This document shows, in pieces, positions 1-9,129 of a DNA stretch of 28,712 bases. Positions within the stretch are counted from its first letter, which is position 1. Each line of letters starts with the position of its first letter. The notes under the pieces were generated by a model. The model ran no database searches and was not told where the DNA came from. It saw nothing but the letters and a program-made list of their open reading frames with translations. The position numbers and the translations under genes are program-made. The DNA is from a virus: the IMG/VR virus record IMGVR_UViG_3300018421_000141, positions 1-28,712 of that record; one strand, given 5' to 3'.

Positions 1-318
1 AATAATGGGTCGTATTCCCAACTCATACCTTTCTTTTGATATTATTAGTGTTAAATCATCTACTTCTTGAACACCAAATTTTGATAGTAAAGTTCCTGCT
101 CCACCAAAACCTTCATATGTATCTACATATGCTTCAATAGGAATAGCAACAGTAAATTCTGATCTAGAGACTTCTTCTAATATAGTTTTTTCATTTACAA
201 ATATTCTTGGAATGTAATAAATTTCTATCCCAAACATCTTAATGTGCTCGTTTACAAGGTCTTGAACTAAACCTTGTTCTCCAGAAGATCCGTGTAGAAA
301 AAATGGATTTAATGGCAT
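1..318 (-). CDS. 14: Neck protein gp14 (N-terminal part, cut by window edge)
   Basis: The first 106 codons of a gene whose 3' end lies beyond position 1. The product starts MPLNPFFLHGSSGEQGLVQD and continues with a basic/aromatic stretch (MFGIEIYYIPRIFVNE) and a Gly-rich segment (TYEGFGGAGTLLSKFG). These are the features I associate with gp14 neck proteins of T4-like cyanophages. In T4, gp14 joins gp13 below the portal to complete the head neck, seal the packaged genome and receive the tail. It begins only 4 nt after the gp13 stop, so the two neck genes are probably translated together, as in the T4 13-14 pair. No clear Shine-Dalgarno site precedes the ATG. The identification rests on the N-terminal sequence and its place after gp13. 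Confidence 0.82.
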   Translation of the reverse strand, partial: MPLNPFFLHGSSGEQGLVQDLVNEHIKMFGIEIYYIPRIFVNEKTILEEVSRSEFTVAIPIEAYVDTYEGFGGAGTLLSKFGVQEVDDLTLIISKERYELGIRPII

Positions 319-322
319 AATA

Positions 323-1162
323 CTAACCTATCATATCGAACGGTGGTAATTCATAAGTAGAAGACATTTTCTCCATCAATGCAGCAATTTCTTTTTCTCC
401 ATCATCATACATTTGTCTTCCATTTAGTTCCACTCCTCCAGGTAATTTAACTCCTTGGAATTTTATGAGGTTTTGACCCCACTGCCTTTTAATTAATGCT
501 GTTAAGTATGGTTTTAGAAAAGAATCATTCCATACTTGGGGAGAATCTGCTGGATCCAAAAGTCTATAACAATCAATAATCAAATATTGCCCAGGTCTAA
601 GCATTCCCCAATCGACATCTAAATATAATCTATCTTGTCTCTGATTGTATCTTATTTGTTTTTTTGTACTTAGTAAAAAATCTATATCTTCAAGGTATCT
701 TTTAACCATACTATAACTTAAAAGTTCTATAGAACTCCAATTATAAACTTCATTTAAAAATAATTGATATTTTACACTAAACATTCCACTAGAAATTGAG
801 TTAGCACCCTCAAAATTCATAACTTTATTGATTCCCATAACATAATCTGGTATTTGTATATAATTACCAGTCTCAAAATAATTAAATGATGTTGGAGTCC
901 CTGCAATAGTTGTATCAACAGTGGTAGTCGTAATTCCAACTCCCCCCATTGTTGCGGTTCCCCTATCAATATCTTCTTGAGTAACTTTATACTTTAAAAA
1001 AGTTTGAATAACCCCATCAAAATGGCGCTCATAAAAAAACTGTAGCGCATCATCAACCAAATCTTCTATCTGTTCATCAGCAACATTGATTTCCAATACA
1101 GGATATCCAAGTTTCCTTTTACAATAATCAATTAATTCTGTTCTGGTTGTTGGTTTTGCCAT
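323..1162 (-). CDS. 13: Neck protein gp13
   Basis: A 279-residue protein, close to T4 gp13 (about 309). The N-terminus has the family pattern: a helical start (TRTELIDYCKRKLGYPVLEI), then an acidic helix (QIEDLVDDALQFFYERHFDG) that parallels the T4 gp13 stretch with [23 protein letters not shown]. The C-terminal half is rich in aromatic and basic residues (VDWGMLRPGQYLIIDCYRLL). Gp13 binds the portal ring and with gp14 forms the neck that seals DNA in the head and accepts the tail. The start ATG lies one base after the TAA of the 77-aa gene, and the stop is 4 nt before gp14. This tight packing implies translational coupling. No strong ribosome site is seen; the ATG at 1162 fits the conserved N-terminus. 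Confidence 0.88.
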   Translation of the reverse strand: MAKPTTRTELIDYCKRKLGYPVLEINVADEQIEDLVDDALQFFYERHFDGVIQTFLKYKVTQEDIDRGTATMGGVGITTTTVDTTIAGTPTSFNYFETGNYIQIPDYVMGINKVMNFEGANSISSGMFSVKYQLFLNEVYNWSSIELLSYSMVKRYLEDIDFLLSTKKQIRYNQRQDRLYLDVDWGMLRPGQYLIIDCYRLLDPADSPQVWNDSFLKPYLTALIKRQWGQNLIKFQGVKLPGGVELNGRQMYDDGEKEIAALMEKMSSTYELPPFDMIG

Positions 1163-1163
1163 T

Positions 1164-1397
1164 TTAGTTATTCTTGCTTAAGTTTAATAACAAACTTTTA
1201 ATATCATTTATATCATTCTTTAAACTATTTAAATCTGATTCTATTTTATTAATTCTAACAGAATCTCTTTCCTTCATTTTCCTTAATTTTATGTAGGTTT
1301 CATATCCAGATTTGTCTGTATTAATAATCCCGTTAGTGACAGTATCTCTAACGAGATTATTATGACCTTCTACCTTTAGTCTTTGATTATATTCCAT
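1164..1397 (-). CDS. Small coiled-coil protein between the giant structural gene and gp13
   Basis: A 77-residue charged protein. The C-terminal half (about 40-75) is a heptad-like helix with Ile/Leu spaced between Lys, Asp and Asn (INKIESDLNSLKNDINDIKS), a likely coiled coil. No catalytic motif or membrane segment is present. Its ATG shares one base with the TAA of the preceding 2572-aa gene (TAATG), so translation is probably coupled. In T4 the gene just before 13 is wac (fibritin), a trimeric coiled-coil protein; this ORF holds the same slot and is coiled-coil-like but far too short to be fibritin. A reduced fibritin or an assembly factor is speculation. The coding status is well supported by the tight packing on both sides. 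Confidence 0.75.
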   Translation of the reverse strand: MEYNQRLKVEGHNNLVRDTVTNGIINTDKSGYETYIKLRKMKERDSVRINKIESDLNSLKNDINDIKSLLLNLSKNN

Positions 1398-4300
1398 TAT
1401 GCCAAAGCAATTACTCTAAGATCCTTTATCCTTGGTGGATTTGACTGACTTGTAGATGAACCAATAATTTTGATACTAAAATATCTAAACTCTGGAAGAT
1501 CATCTGCAGTAAATGTATAGTCATTAAATAATACATCATTAGTATTTGATGATAAAACATCAGTCTTAACAACTTTCTTATCTGATAAACCATCAGAAGC
1601 AGAAATATCAATCACATTTCCATTCACATCCAAATTATTGTATCCTGGGAAGGGATAATAAACTGGATCATTTTCTGTAGTATTTGAGATCGAATAAAAT
1701 ACTCTAACATCATTAAATATATTTACATGTGCAGAAAGTAGAACTTTTAAAGAAGTTGCTGGATTTTCCAATTCAACTGGTAAGTTACAATAAATGAATT
1801 CATTAGGATCAGAGTTTAAAGTAGAAGTTCTTGGATCATTTACATAGTCAGTTATTGGGGCATTTACCCTATTTGATGTTAGAATAACACCTATTCTATC
1901 AAGATCAACTACTGGAGAAACTCTAATATCAGCAGAAGATAGACTTAGCTCTAATTCTAATGATTTATTTGAAATTAAATTTGTATTATGAATGGATTCA
2001 TTGACCGTTGATGTTATTAATCTTGGTTCTGTAAAATAATTAGTTTCATCTAAGGTAATGTCTACTATTGGACTTTCTAAGAACGATACTTCATTACCAT
2101 CTACACTAGTTCCTGTTATACTCTTAAGTTTTGCCGTTACATTAGTTTCTGGCAGAACTAAAGTTTGTACAATAGGTCTCATTGATTCATACTGTATATT
2201 TTGAGTTGCATTTACAAGCTCACCACCATCAGATTTTGACTTACGAATGTAAAGTTTCTGTACACTTGGATCAGAATCTCTATTGATACCATTTTGAGAT
2301 GTATCTAGTTTTATGTAATAAAAATCAAAACCTATAGATCTTGGAACAAGTGCATCTTGTAGATAATGTAGTTTGTTTATTCTCCTTAAAGAAATACCAT
2401 TATTTTCATATTTAAATACCGTAGTTTCTTCTGGATATGATATTGATTGTGTATTATCAATTTGCCTTGTAATTCCAGTTAAAGTTCCATTTGATATTCC
2501 AGTGTATGAAATAATCTCATCATTTATTAGAATGTACCCAGGATTTGTTGCACTAACTTCAATATTTTCAAATGTTGTGAAGTTTGTTGTGCTAGCAATA
2601 CTAACAGGACCAGAGTCCGAGAAAGTATATTCTGCAGTCAGTGAAGTTGGTTCTATATCAGATCCTACTTCTGATAACTGGACAACATTTGTTTTAGAAT
2701 GCATTGCATGGTTTTTATGATTTACTTTAATATGTAAACCATCTTCAAATGGAGATGAAATCTCTATGTTTGAAATGACAGAATCTGCTCCACCAGTATC
2801 AAAAATAGTAGTGGTTATTCCTAAAGAATTATCATATAGTAATGATTTTGATGTGTTATTCTCAAAATTACCCTGAACATTATCCACTACTAATTGATTA
2901 ATTCCATTAATATTGGATATAGTAAATTGTGCATTTTTTCCTAAAGGTTGTGAACCAATACTATCAATAGTTACTACATCACCTTGCTGATATCCAAATC
3001 CACCCGAATTAATAGTTGCTGCAATTGCAACTCCATTTGTACTCCCATCAGCGCCTATAGTAATATCTGCTGTTGCATTTTTACCTAAACCACTTACCGA
3101 TGTTAGAGATACTCCATTAAATGTAAAAGAAGAACCATCTGATGGAGTATATCCAATTCCAGCATTTGTTATGGTTAATTGTCCAGAAGCAGATCCACCA
3201 TATCCAACAACATCACCCCTAACAAAACTATTGTTTTGTTGTTTAATAGTATTTCCAATATCTAAAGATGTAATATCTATCACATTTGTAGTTGTTATAA
3301 TTACTTTTCTGGATTCAAATTCTAAAGGATCTGGAACCAAAGTAGCTATTTGATCATTACCCAAATCCAACCTTGGGTTAAAGAATGATATAGTTCCTGG
3401 GGAATCATTATTAAATGTAGCAGCATATAGTCTAAACTTCAAATCTTCATATTGACTTGCAGTCCAGGTAGATCCATTTTGAGATTTAAATAGTGATCCC
3501 AAATCTGGTTGCTGCGAAACAAGAGTTTGTCTTGATTCTTCTTGAAGTAATGTTGATACGTCAATCTCTCCCATTTTTGAAATCCAAACAGTATAATCAT
3601 TTGAATCACTTAATAAAACTATCGCATATTCTTTATTACCTTCCAAATATATTGGGGATGGGAAGAATACTTCAGTTACTGTTAAAGAATCTTCGGAAGT
3701 AAATACCTGTTGTGGATTTATGACAACTTCAGAAAATGGACAAACTTCATTTGTTGGATACCCATTAACCATAGGTCTTAATTGAACTGTAACTGGTATT
3801 ATTGGATCTTTAGTTCTAAAGAATAGATCAACACTAGTTACAAATATACCATTAGTTTCACTAACTAAAAATGATTGTGCTAAAGGATCCCTATTTCGAG
3901 TTGACCTAATTAGTTGTCTTGCGAATCTTCCTGCACTGGGTGGATTTCTTCTGGGTGGATTTCTTTGACCTCTACGTCCTTGGTTCGGTGCTGGAGCGGG
4001 ACGCCCACGACCAGCACTTACTGGTTGAGGAAAAACTTGTGGTCGTGGTGGCGGTGCTGGCGGTGGTGGTGGCGGCGGTGGCGGTGGATCTGGTATAAAT
4101 CTTGATCTAGTTTCTTGGCTTCTATCTACTGCAGTAGTTACTTGAACATCTGGTACTGCTGGTCTTCTCTCTGTAGTATCTACAACTTCAAATCTTGGTT
4201 TTCGTGTAGATCTTATAGTTTCTTGAACTGTATTCATAGTTCCAGAAGCAAAATATTGCTCTTCTCCAGAACTATCTACAAGTCCTCCAATTTTTGTATT

Positions 4301-7300
4301 AGTTGAACTATTTGTTAGTCTAAAGACCTTTGTTCCTGCCTCAAAACTTGGATTTGAAGGTACATTTGGGTTTGGAATAAAGAATGATCCTTTTATAGAA
4401 CCAATACTATCAGTAAATAACCTTACATTTACTACTTCTGCCTCTCCATTAGGACCTCTTAGCCTCATACCTGGAACAATAAATCCACGATACAGTGATT
4501 GATTGTTTTCTGATAGTGATCTAGTGTCAACGTTCAATAATATTGAAGAACTTGAATATTCTGCTGGTACTATATAATTTTGATCATATGGACTCTCAAC
4601 GTAAACATCACTAGGATTTGATATTGGTCCGTATTTGTGGTTTGACTTTGCTACTCTAAATTGAATTCTTGGTAAAGATCTACCAAAGAATAATCTTCTT
4701 CCTCTAAAAAATCTTCCTCTTCTTCCAATTCTTGTTCCTCTGACAAGATCACCAACATTAAAAATTCCCCTAATCATTCTTATTTCGATTAGTTTTGGAA
4801 CTATAAATTGATTTACATCCTGCTCATCAAAAAATCCATATAATCTTGTAAAAGGTTTGAATCTTCTTGCAGTAAATTCTATATTTCTAGATCTCATGAA
4901 AGGAATAACAGAGGTGTTGACAACTCTGTCTCCCTCACTCCTAGTTTCAACTTGTTCAGATACTCTTAGTCTTTTACCATCTCTTTGATCAAAACCAGTT
5001 TGTGTTGTAGTGGTTACAGTTGTTGTTGTTACATCTCTAACATCAGTTCTAACAGTACCCCTTCCTCTTCTTATATTACTTTGATTTCTCCAATTACTTC
5101 TAGTAGTTGATGATGTACTCGTAGAAGTGGATCCAGTCCAAGTAGTTTCCCAAGAACCCCAAACAATTGGACCGAGACCAGTTTGTGCATCATAACCAGC
5201 ATATTCTAGTTGTAATCTTGTTTGGGTATAATCATCTGATGTTATTGTTTGTGGTCTTAATCTAGTTTGATCAATCCAGATATCAGATGATGGGAATAAC
5301 TCAATTGTACCCGCATAAGTAGTAACTAAATACGGAGTCACATTTTCAACTCTTGTTGCAAATGGATTTTCAACTATTACTTCATCAGTATAATCTAATG
5401 TTAGTAATTGTCCAGTTTTTCTTATATTTGATCCAATAAGATCATCCACAAATTCAGAATCTGCAACTGTACCTGAAGTAGTTCCAATGCCAAGTAAAGA
5501 TCTTCCACCCAAAAGCAAATCAATTTGTGTAGTAAAGTGAGAAGGTCTTAGTTCTAGATTTACTGGATCTATACTGTTAGTAACCCTAGAACTCTTAATT
5601 TGCGTTTTTCTAGTACTAAAATTATCAACATATATTCCAGATTTAAACCTTGTTAGTCCATTTGAATCTGGAATTGTTAGTGATTCTGCTTTTGACTCTA
5701 AAAGTGACAATGCAGTATAGTATTCTAAATTATTAACTCTCTGTTCTAGTTGACCAACATCCTCCATTCTATAGCGTTTATATTTGTTTAATTTTATTTC
5801 ACAATCATCAATATCACACAAATATGGTGGTATTGATATAGTAGCTACTTCAAGAGCATCTTCTATAGGTATTGGTGGCAAAGGATCTTCTGAAGGAACT
5901 CCATTTAACAACTGAAATTCTCCAGTTTTTAATAGGAACAATTTATCAATTCTTGCCAAGTAGTGAGAATATGTTAATCTTATAGATTCATCTGATGCAA
6001 GAATATTTTTTGCAGAATTATTTGAGTCTGAAAATTGTCTTGAAGTAAATTCAAATGGTGATAGTTGTGAATTTGAATTGAATGGTAATACCCTTGGTCT
6101 AATATCAATAATGTCTGAGGTTCTGACATCATTTTTTACACTTAATAAGTCACAATAATCAAACTGAGAATAAGAATTGGCGGTTGTAATATCACCATTT
6201 TCAGAAGAAGAAAACTCTCCAGATTCGAAAATAACTTTTATCTGATTTTTTGGACTTTTGGAATTTTCCTTCCTAATGATTCTAGAATAATCACAAATAG
6301 TATCTCTTTGCCCAGAATCTAAAGTGTATCTATCTGTTATATTTGTGGATCCTTGTCCAATGTCTGAAATTGTTCCTAAAATATTGCTTTTTTCTGATCT
6401 TACTGTCTCACCAATAATAAATGCAAGATCGCTTAAATAAACTATAGATATTTTTGAAGAATTTATATTTTCTACATAAATTGCTTCAGCTTCAGAAGTT
6501 TCTCCTTTAATCACTTCAGAAATAACTAAATCATCAGTTCTACCAGTTTGACCATTTAAATTTGCTAATGTTAAAGAAGGTAATACAGGTTCAAATGTAT
6601 CTGAAGATTCAAAAATAGCATATACTTTAGTTACATCAGGTTCTAACAAGCAAATTTCTTTATCCTGAACTCTTAGACCATAACCATAACTTCCATATTC
6701 TAGTCCATCATCTAAAGTCGTACTTCCAATACCAGAAGAAACTGATGTAGATTTATTTACAATAATAGAGTTTGCTCTATTAGCAGTTTTTGTTCTACTA
6801 GTGACTCTATTTTTTGATAATGTTGCTATAAGTCTTCCAGGTCCATTGGTAGACATTCCATATATGGTGATTGATTTTGATCCATCACCATATATAAATT
6901 TATCGCCTGTCAATACTTCAAAATCACCATTAGAATTTATTAATACATACCTTTCTTCATCGAATGGTAAAAATGCTTCATCGGATTCACATTGAATTGT
7001 ATTAGTAACATTCTGATTTATTACTAAATTAAATTCTTTTCTAATTGTAATTTCTGATTCTGTTAAATCAACATTAGAAATATATTTTTTTGGTAATGGT
7101 GTATATAAAGTATTATCTGTAGATGATTGCAATTTTGTTCCAATCAAACTAAAGTCCAATGCAATAACATCAGAAGAAGAAGGCATTAAACCATAATTTA
7201 TTCCTGTTACTTCAGTAACACTTGTAATTCCAATAGTATATTCATCTGTTATACTTACTACTTTACCATAAGTTTTATATTCTGGAGACACTAATCCAGT

Positions 7301-9115
7301 ATTTGTAAATGATACATAGTCTCCAACTTTAAATATTTTATCTAGTTGAACATCTGTTGAAACAACAGTAGATACATTAGCAACTGCTTGCCCAACAGTA
7401 ACTTGACCTACACTAGTGTAATTAGAAAGTTTTGTGTCTGCATTAAAAGTCTCACCAATACCAATTGTACTATGTAATGATTTTACATCTAAAGTTTTAT
7501 ATTCTGTTACACTAGTAATTAATGAATTTCCATCTACACCATTGAGAATTAATTTCTCACCTTTTATAAATTTTCCTCTTGTACCATAAACAGTTGCAAT
7601 TCCTGCACTATTTGTGTCAAATCTTAAATGCCCACTTGCTCCACTAGACTTACCTTCAATATAAACTGGAGTTGTCCATGAAACAGAAGAATTTAAATTT
7701 AATTCTGTATAGTATTGTGTATCATATAAAGATATGTCCCAAGTATTTAATTCTTGAACAGCAGTATCATAAGATCCACCTTCTAAAGCATAATCATATA
7801 TTCTTGATATACCAATTTCTTTGCCACTAGGAATAAATTGGTTTTCTCCAATTCTACTATCTCTTAAACTAATTAAAGATGATGTAGTAAATCCAATTCT
7901 TGGAGCACCAACGACTCTATTAAGAGACATTGATGGACCAGTAAAATAGTTTATTGCTTGGTTTTCTAATGTACTAGTTGTTCTTGGTTTTTGGAAATCT
8001 AGATATGTTGAAGTTAAATATTCTATCTCATAACCCTTAACATATGCTTTTCCTGGAGAAATTTTATATGTCCCCAAAGATTCTCTAGGTACATTACCAT
8101 TTCTAGTTAATTGATTTGATTTAAATACTCCATCATTACCTTTTCTATCATCTAGAGTTTCTTTTGCAGACACTGAAAATGATTTTACATAAAAATCACC
8201 AGATTGCTCATAAGTTCTTCTAGCAAGTTCATCTCCAATATCATTATAAACTGATCTGTTATATGCTTTCTCAACTCCTCCTGATCTTACAATAAAGAGT
8301 TCTACAAAGTTTTCATGTTTATCTATTTCTATTGGTCTTTTTGCTAAAACAGCTCTTATTTGTAGTCTATCTGCACCAGGAGCTGCATAATTATTGAATC
8401 CAGAAGCATTATCGTTTAAACTATTATCTTGTCCAGATGTTACAATATTTTCATAAATTTCAAATCCAATTCTATATGATGGATTATTCTCATGAGGTTC
8501 TAATATTAAAGTCTGTGCTAAAACCTTTACAAAAGTTCCTCTTAGATAGTAAACTCCTTCCTGCATAAAAACTGCAGAACCAATAGAAGTTGATTGTGTA
8601 GGTGCAGTGGTTGTAAATGCTTGCCCTTGCTGAAAAACTGCAGAAGTTGAATTTAGATTTTCTTCTAAAATCAATAGTTCATTATCATCAAATACCGCCT
8701 TATCATCATTTCCAGTTGAAAGATAATTTATGTATAATGTAATATACCCTCTATCAGAATATTCAGTTCCTATACTATCAACTATTTTTGCCTTAAGATT
8801 TGAATTTTGTCCCCTAATTGTAATCCCAGCCAAATCTCCCCTGAATGAGTCTAAATTTATTCCTAGATATTGACTCTCTACTTCTACACAATTTAATTCA
8901 TTATTATAAGAATAATTTCCAGGAATAACTACTGACCCCTCTTTAAACAAATGTGTTCCAATTTGTTCAACTTGGTTTTGTAAAATAGACTGTAAAGTTG
9001 TAAGTTCTCTAGATTGTACTGGAAAACCTGGCTTAAAAAGAACTTTATGATATCCTTTTAGAGGATCATAATCATCAAAATAGGGAGATATATTTAAATT
9101 TGTTTCTTGTGGCAT
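1397..9115 (-). CDS. Giant DUF4815-type virion structural protein, baseplate/tail-fibre associated (2572 aa)
   Basis: The N-terminus (DPLKGYHKVLFKPGFPVQSR, then ELTTLQSILQNQVEQIG and HLFKEGSVV) matches the DUF4815 start seen in structural proteins of T4-like cyanophages. Around residues 1400-1425 is a tail-protein motif (IPFMRSRNIEFTARRFKPFT). An Arg/Phe-rich patch follows at about 1460-1480, then a poly-proline hinge (ten consecutive Pro) near 1680 in a Pro/Arg/Gly linker. From about 1743 a conserved module starts at DPLAQSFLVSETNGIFVTSV and contains NGYPTNE and an LEGNKEYAIVL segment. Gly-rich GxGY modules lie near 1980-2050, and an IDDEI-like module near 2190-2235. It occupies the slot of T4 genes 9, 10, 11, 12 and wac, between 8 and 13, but I see no direct similarity to T4 gp10. 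Inferred role: peripheral baseplate or fibre component. It starts 14 nt after the gp8 stop. Confidence 0.82.
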   Translation of the reverse strand: MPQETNLNISPYFDDYDPLKGYHKVLFKPGFPVQSRELTTLQSILQNQVEQIGTHLFKEGSVVIPGNYSYNNELNCVEVESQYLGINLDSFRGDLAGITIRGQNSNLKAKIVDSIGTEYSDRGYITLYINYLSTGNDDKAVFDDNELLILEENLNSTSAVFQQGQAFTTTAPTQSTSIGSAVFMQEGVYYLRGTFVKVLAQTLILEPHENNPSYRIGFEIYENIVTSGQDNSLNDNASGFNNYAAPGADRLQIRAVLAKRPIEIDKHENFVELFIVRSGGVEKAYNRSVYNDIGDELARRTYEQSGDFYVKSFSVSAKETLDDRKGNDGVFKSNQLTRNGNVPRESLGTYKISPGKAYVKGYEIEYLTSTYLDFQKPRTTSTLENQAINYFTGPSMSLNRVVGAPRIGFTTSSLISLRDSRIGENQFIPSGKEIGISRIYDYALEGGSYDTAVQELNTWDISLYDTQYYTELNLNSSVSWTTPVYIEGKSSGASGHLRFDTNSAGIATVYGTRGKFIKGEKLILNGVDGNSLITSVTEYKTLDVKSLHSTIGIGETFNADTKLSNYTSVGQVTVGQAVANVSTVVSTDVQLDKIFKVGDYVSFTNTGLVSPEYKTYGKVVSITDEYTIGITSVTEVTGINYGLMPSSSDVIALDFSLIGTKLQSSTDNTLYTPLPKKYISNVDLTESEITIRKEFNLVINQNVTNTIQCESDEAFLPFDEERYVLINSNGDFEVLTGDKFIYGDGSKSITIYGMSTNGPGRLIATLSKNRVTSRTKTANRANSIIVNKSTSVSSGIGSTTLDDGLEYGSYGYGLRVQDKEICLLEPDVTKVYAIFESSDTFEPVLPSLTLANLNGQTGRTDDLVISEVIKGETSEAEAIYVENINSSKISIVYLSDLAFIIGETVRSEKSNILGTISDIGQGSTNITDRYTLDSGQRDTICDYSRIIRKENSKSPKNQIKVIFESGEFSSSENGDITTANSYSQFDYCDLLSVKNDVRTSDIIDIRPRVLPFNSNSQLSPFEFTSRQFSDSNNSAKNILASDESIRLTYSHYLARIDKLFLLKTGEFQLLNGVPSEDPLPPIPIEDALEVATISIPPYLCDIDDCEIKLNKYKRYRMEDVGQLEQRVNNLEYYTALSLLESKAESLTIPDSNGLTRFKSGIYVDNFSTRKTQIKSSRVTNSIDPVNLELRPSHFTTQIDLLLGGRSLLGIGTTSGTVADSEFVDDLIGSNIRKTGQLLTLDYTDEVIVENPFATRVENVTPYLVTTYAGTIELFPSSDIWIDQTRLRPQTITSDDYTQTRLQLEYAGYDAQTGLGPIVWGSWETTWTGSTSTSTSSTTRSNWRNQSNIRRGRGTVRTDVRDVTTTTVTTTTQTGFDQRDGKRLRVSEQVETRSEGDRVVNTSVIPFMRSRNIEFTARRFKPFTRLYGFFDEQDVNQFIVPKLIEIRMIRGIFNVGDLVRGTRIGRRGRFFRGRRLFFGRSLPRIQFRVAKSNHKYGPISNPSDVYVESPYDQNYIVPAEYSSSSILLNVDTRSLSENNQSLYRGFIVPGMRLRGPNGEAEVVNVRLFTDSIGSIKGSFFIPNPNVPSNPSFEAGTKVFRLTNSSTNTKIGGLVDSSGEEQYFASGTMNTVQETIRSTRKPRFEVVDTTERRPAVPDVQVTTAVDRSQETRSRFIPDPPPPPPPPPPAPPPRPQVFPQPVSAGRGRPAPAPNQGRRGQRNPPRRNPPSAGRFARQLIRSTRNRDPLAQSFLVSETNGIFVTSVDLFFRTKDPIIPVTVQLRPMVNGYPTNEVCPFSEVVINPQQVFTSEDSLTVTEVFFPSPIYLEGNKEYAIVLLSDSNDYTVWISKMGEIDVSTLLQEESRQTLVSQQPDLGSLFKSQNGSTWTASQYEDLKFRLYAATFNNDSPGTISFFNPRLDLGNDQIATLVPDPLEFESRKVIITTTNVIDITSLDIGNTIKQQNNSFVRGDVVGYGGSASGQLTITNAGIGYTPSDGSSFTFNGVSLTSVSGLGKNATADITIGADGSTNGVAIAATINSGGFGYQQGDVVTIDSIGSQPLGKNAQFTISNINGINQLVVDNVQGNFENNTSKSLLYDNSLGITTTIFDTGGADSVISNIEISSPFEDGLHIKVNHKNHAMHSKTNVVQLSEVGSDIEPTSLTAEYTFSDSGPVSIASTTNFTTFENIEVSATNPGYILINDEIISYTGISNGTLTGITRQIDNTQSISYPEETTVFKYENNGISLRRINKLHYLQDALVPRSIGFDFYYIKLDTSQNGINRDSDPSVQKLYIRKSKSDGGELVNATQNIQYESMRPIVQTLVLPETNVTAKLKSITGTSVDGNEVSFLESPIVDITLDETNYFTEPRLITSTVNESIHNTNLISNKSLELELSLSSADIRVSPVVDLDRIGVILTSNRVNAPITDYVNDPRTSTLNSDPNEFIYCNLPVELENPATSLKVLLSAHVNIFNDVRVFYSISNTTENDPVYYPFPGYNNLDVNGNVIDISASDGLSDKKVVKTDVLSSNTNDVLFNDYTFTADDLPEFRYFSIKIIGSSTSQSNPPRIKDLRVIALA

Positions 9116-9129
9116 GATTTTAACGGAAT

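Noticed and set aside
3914-4105. Plus-strand frame rich in Trp and Arg
   Set aside because: It is the complement of the proline-rich linker of the 2572-aa protein (Pro codons read as Trp/Arg), not a gene.
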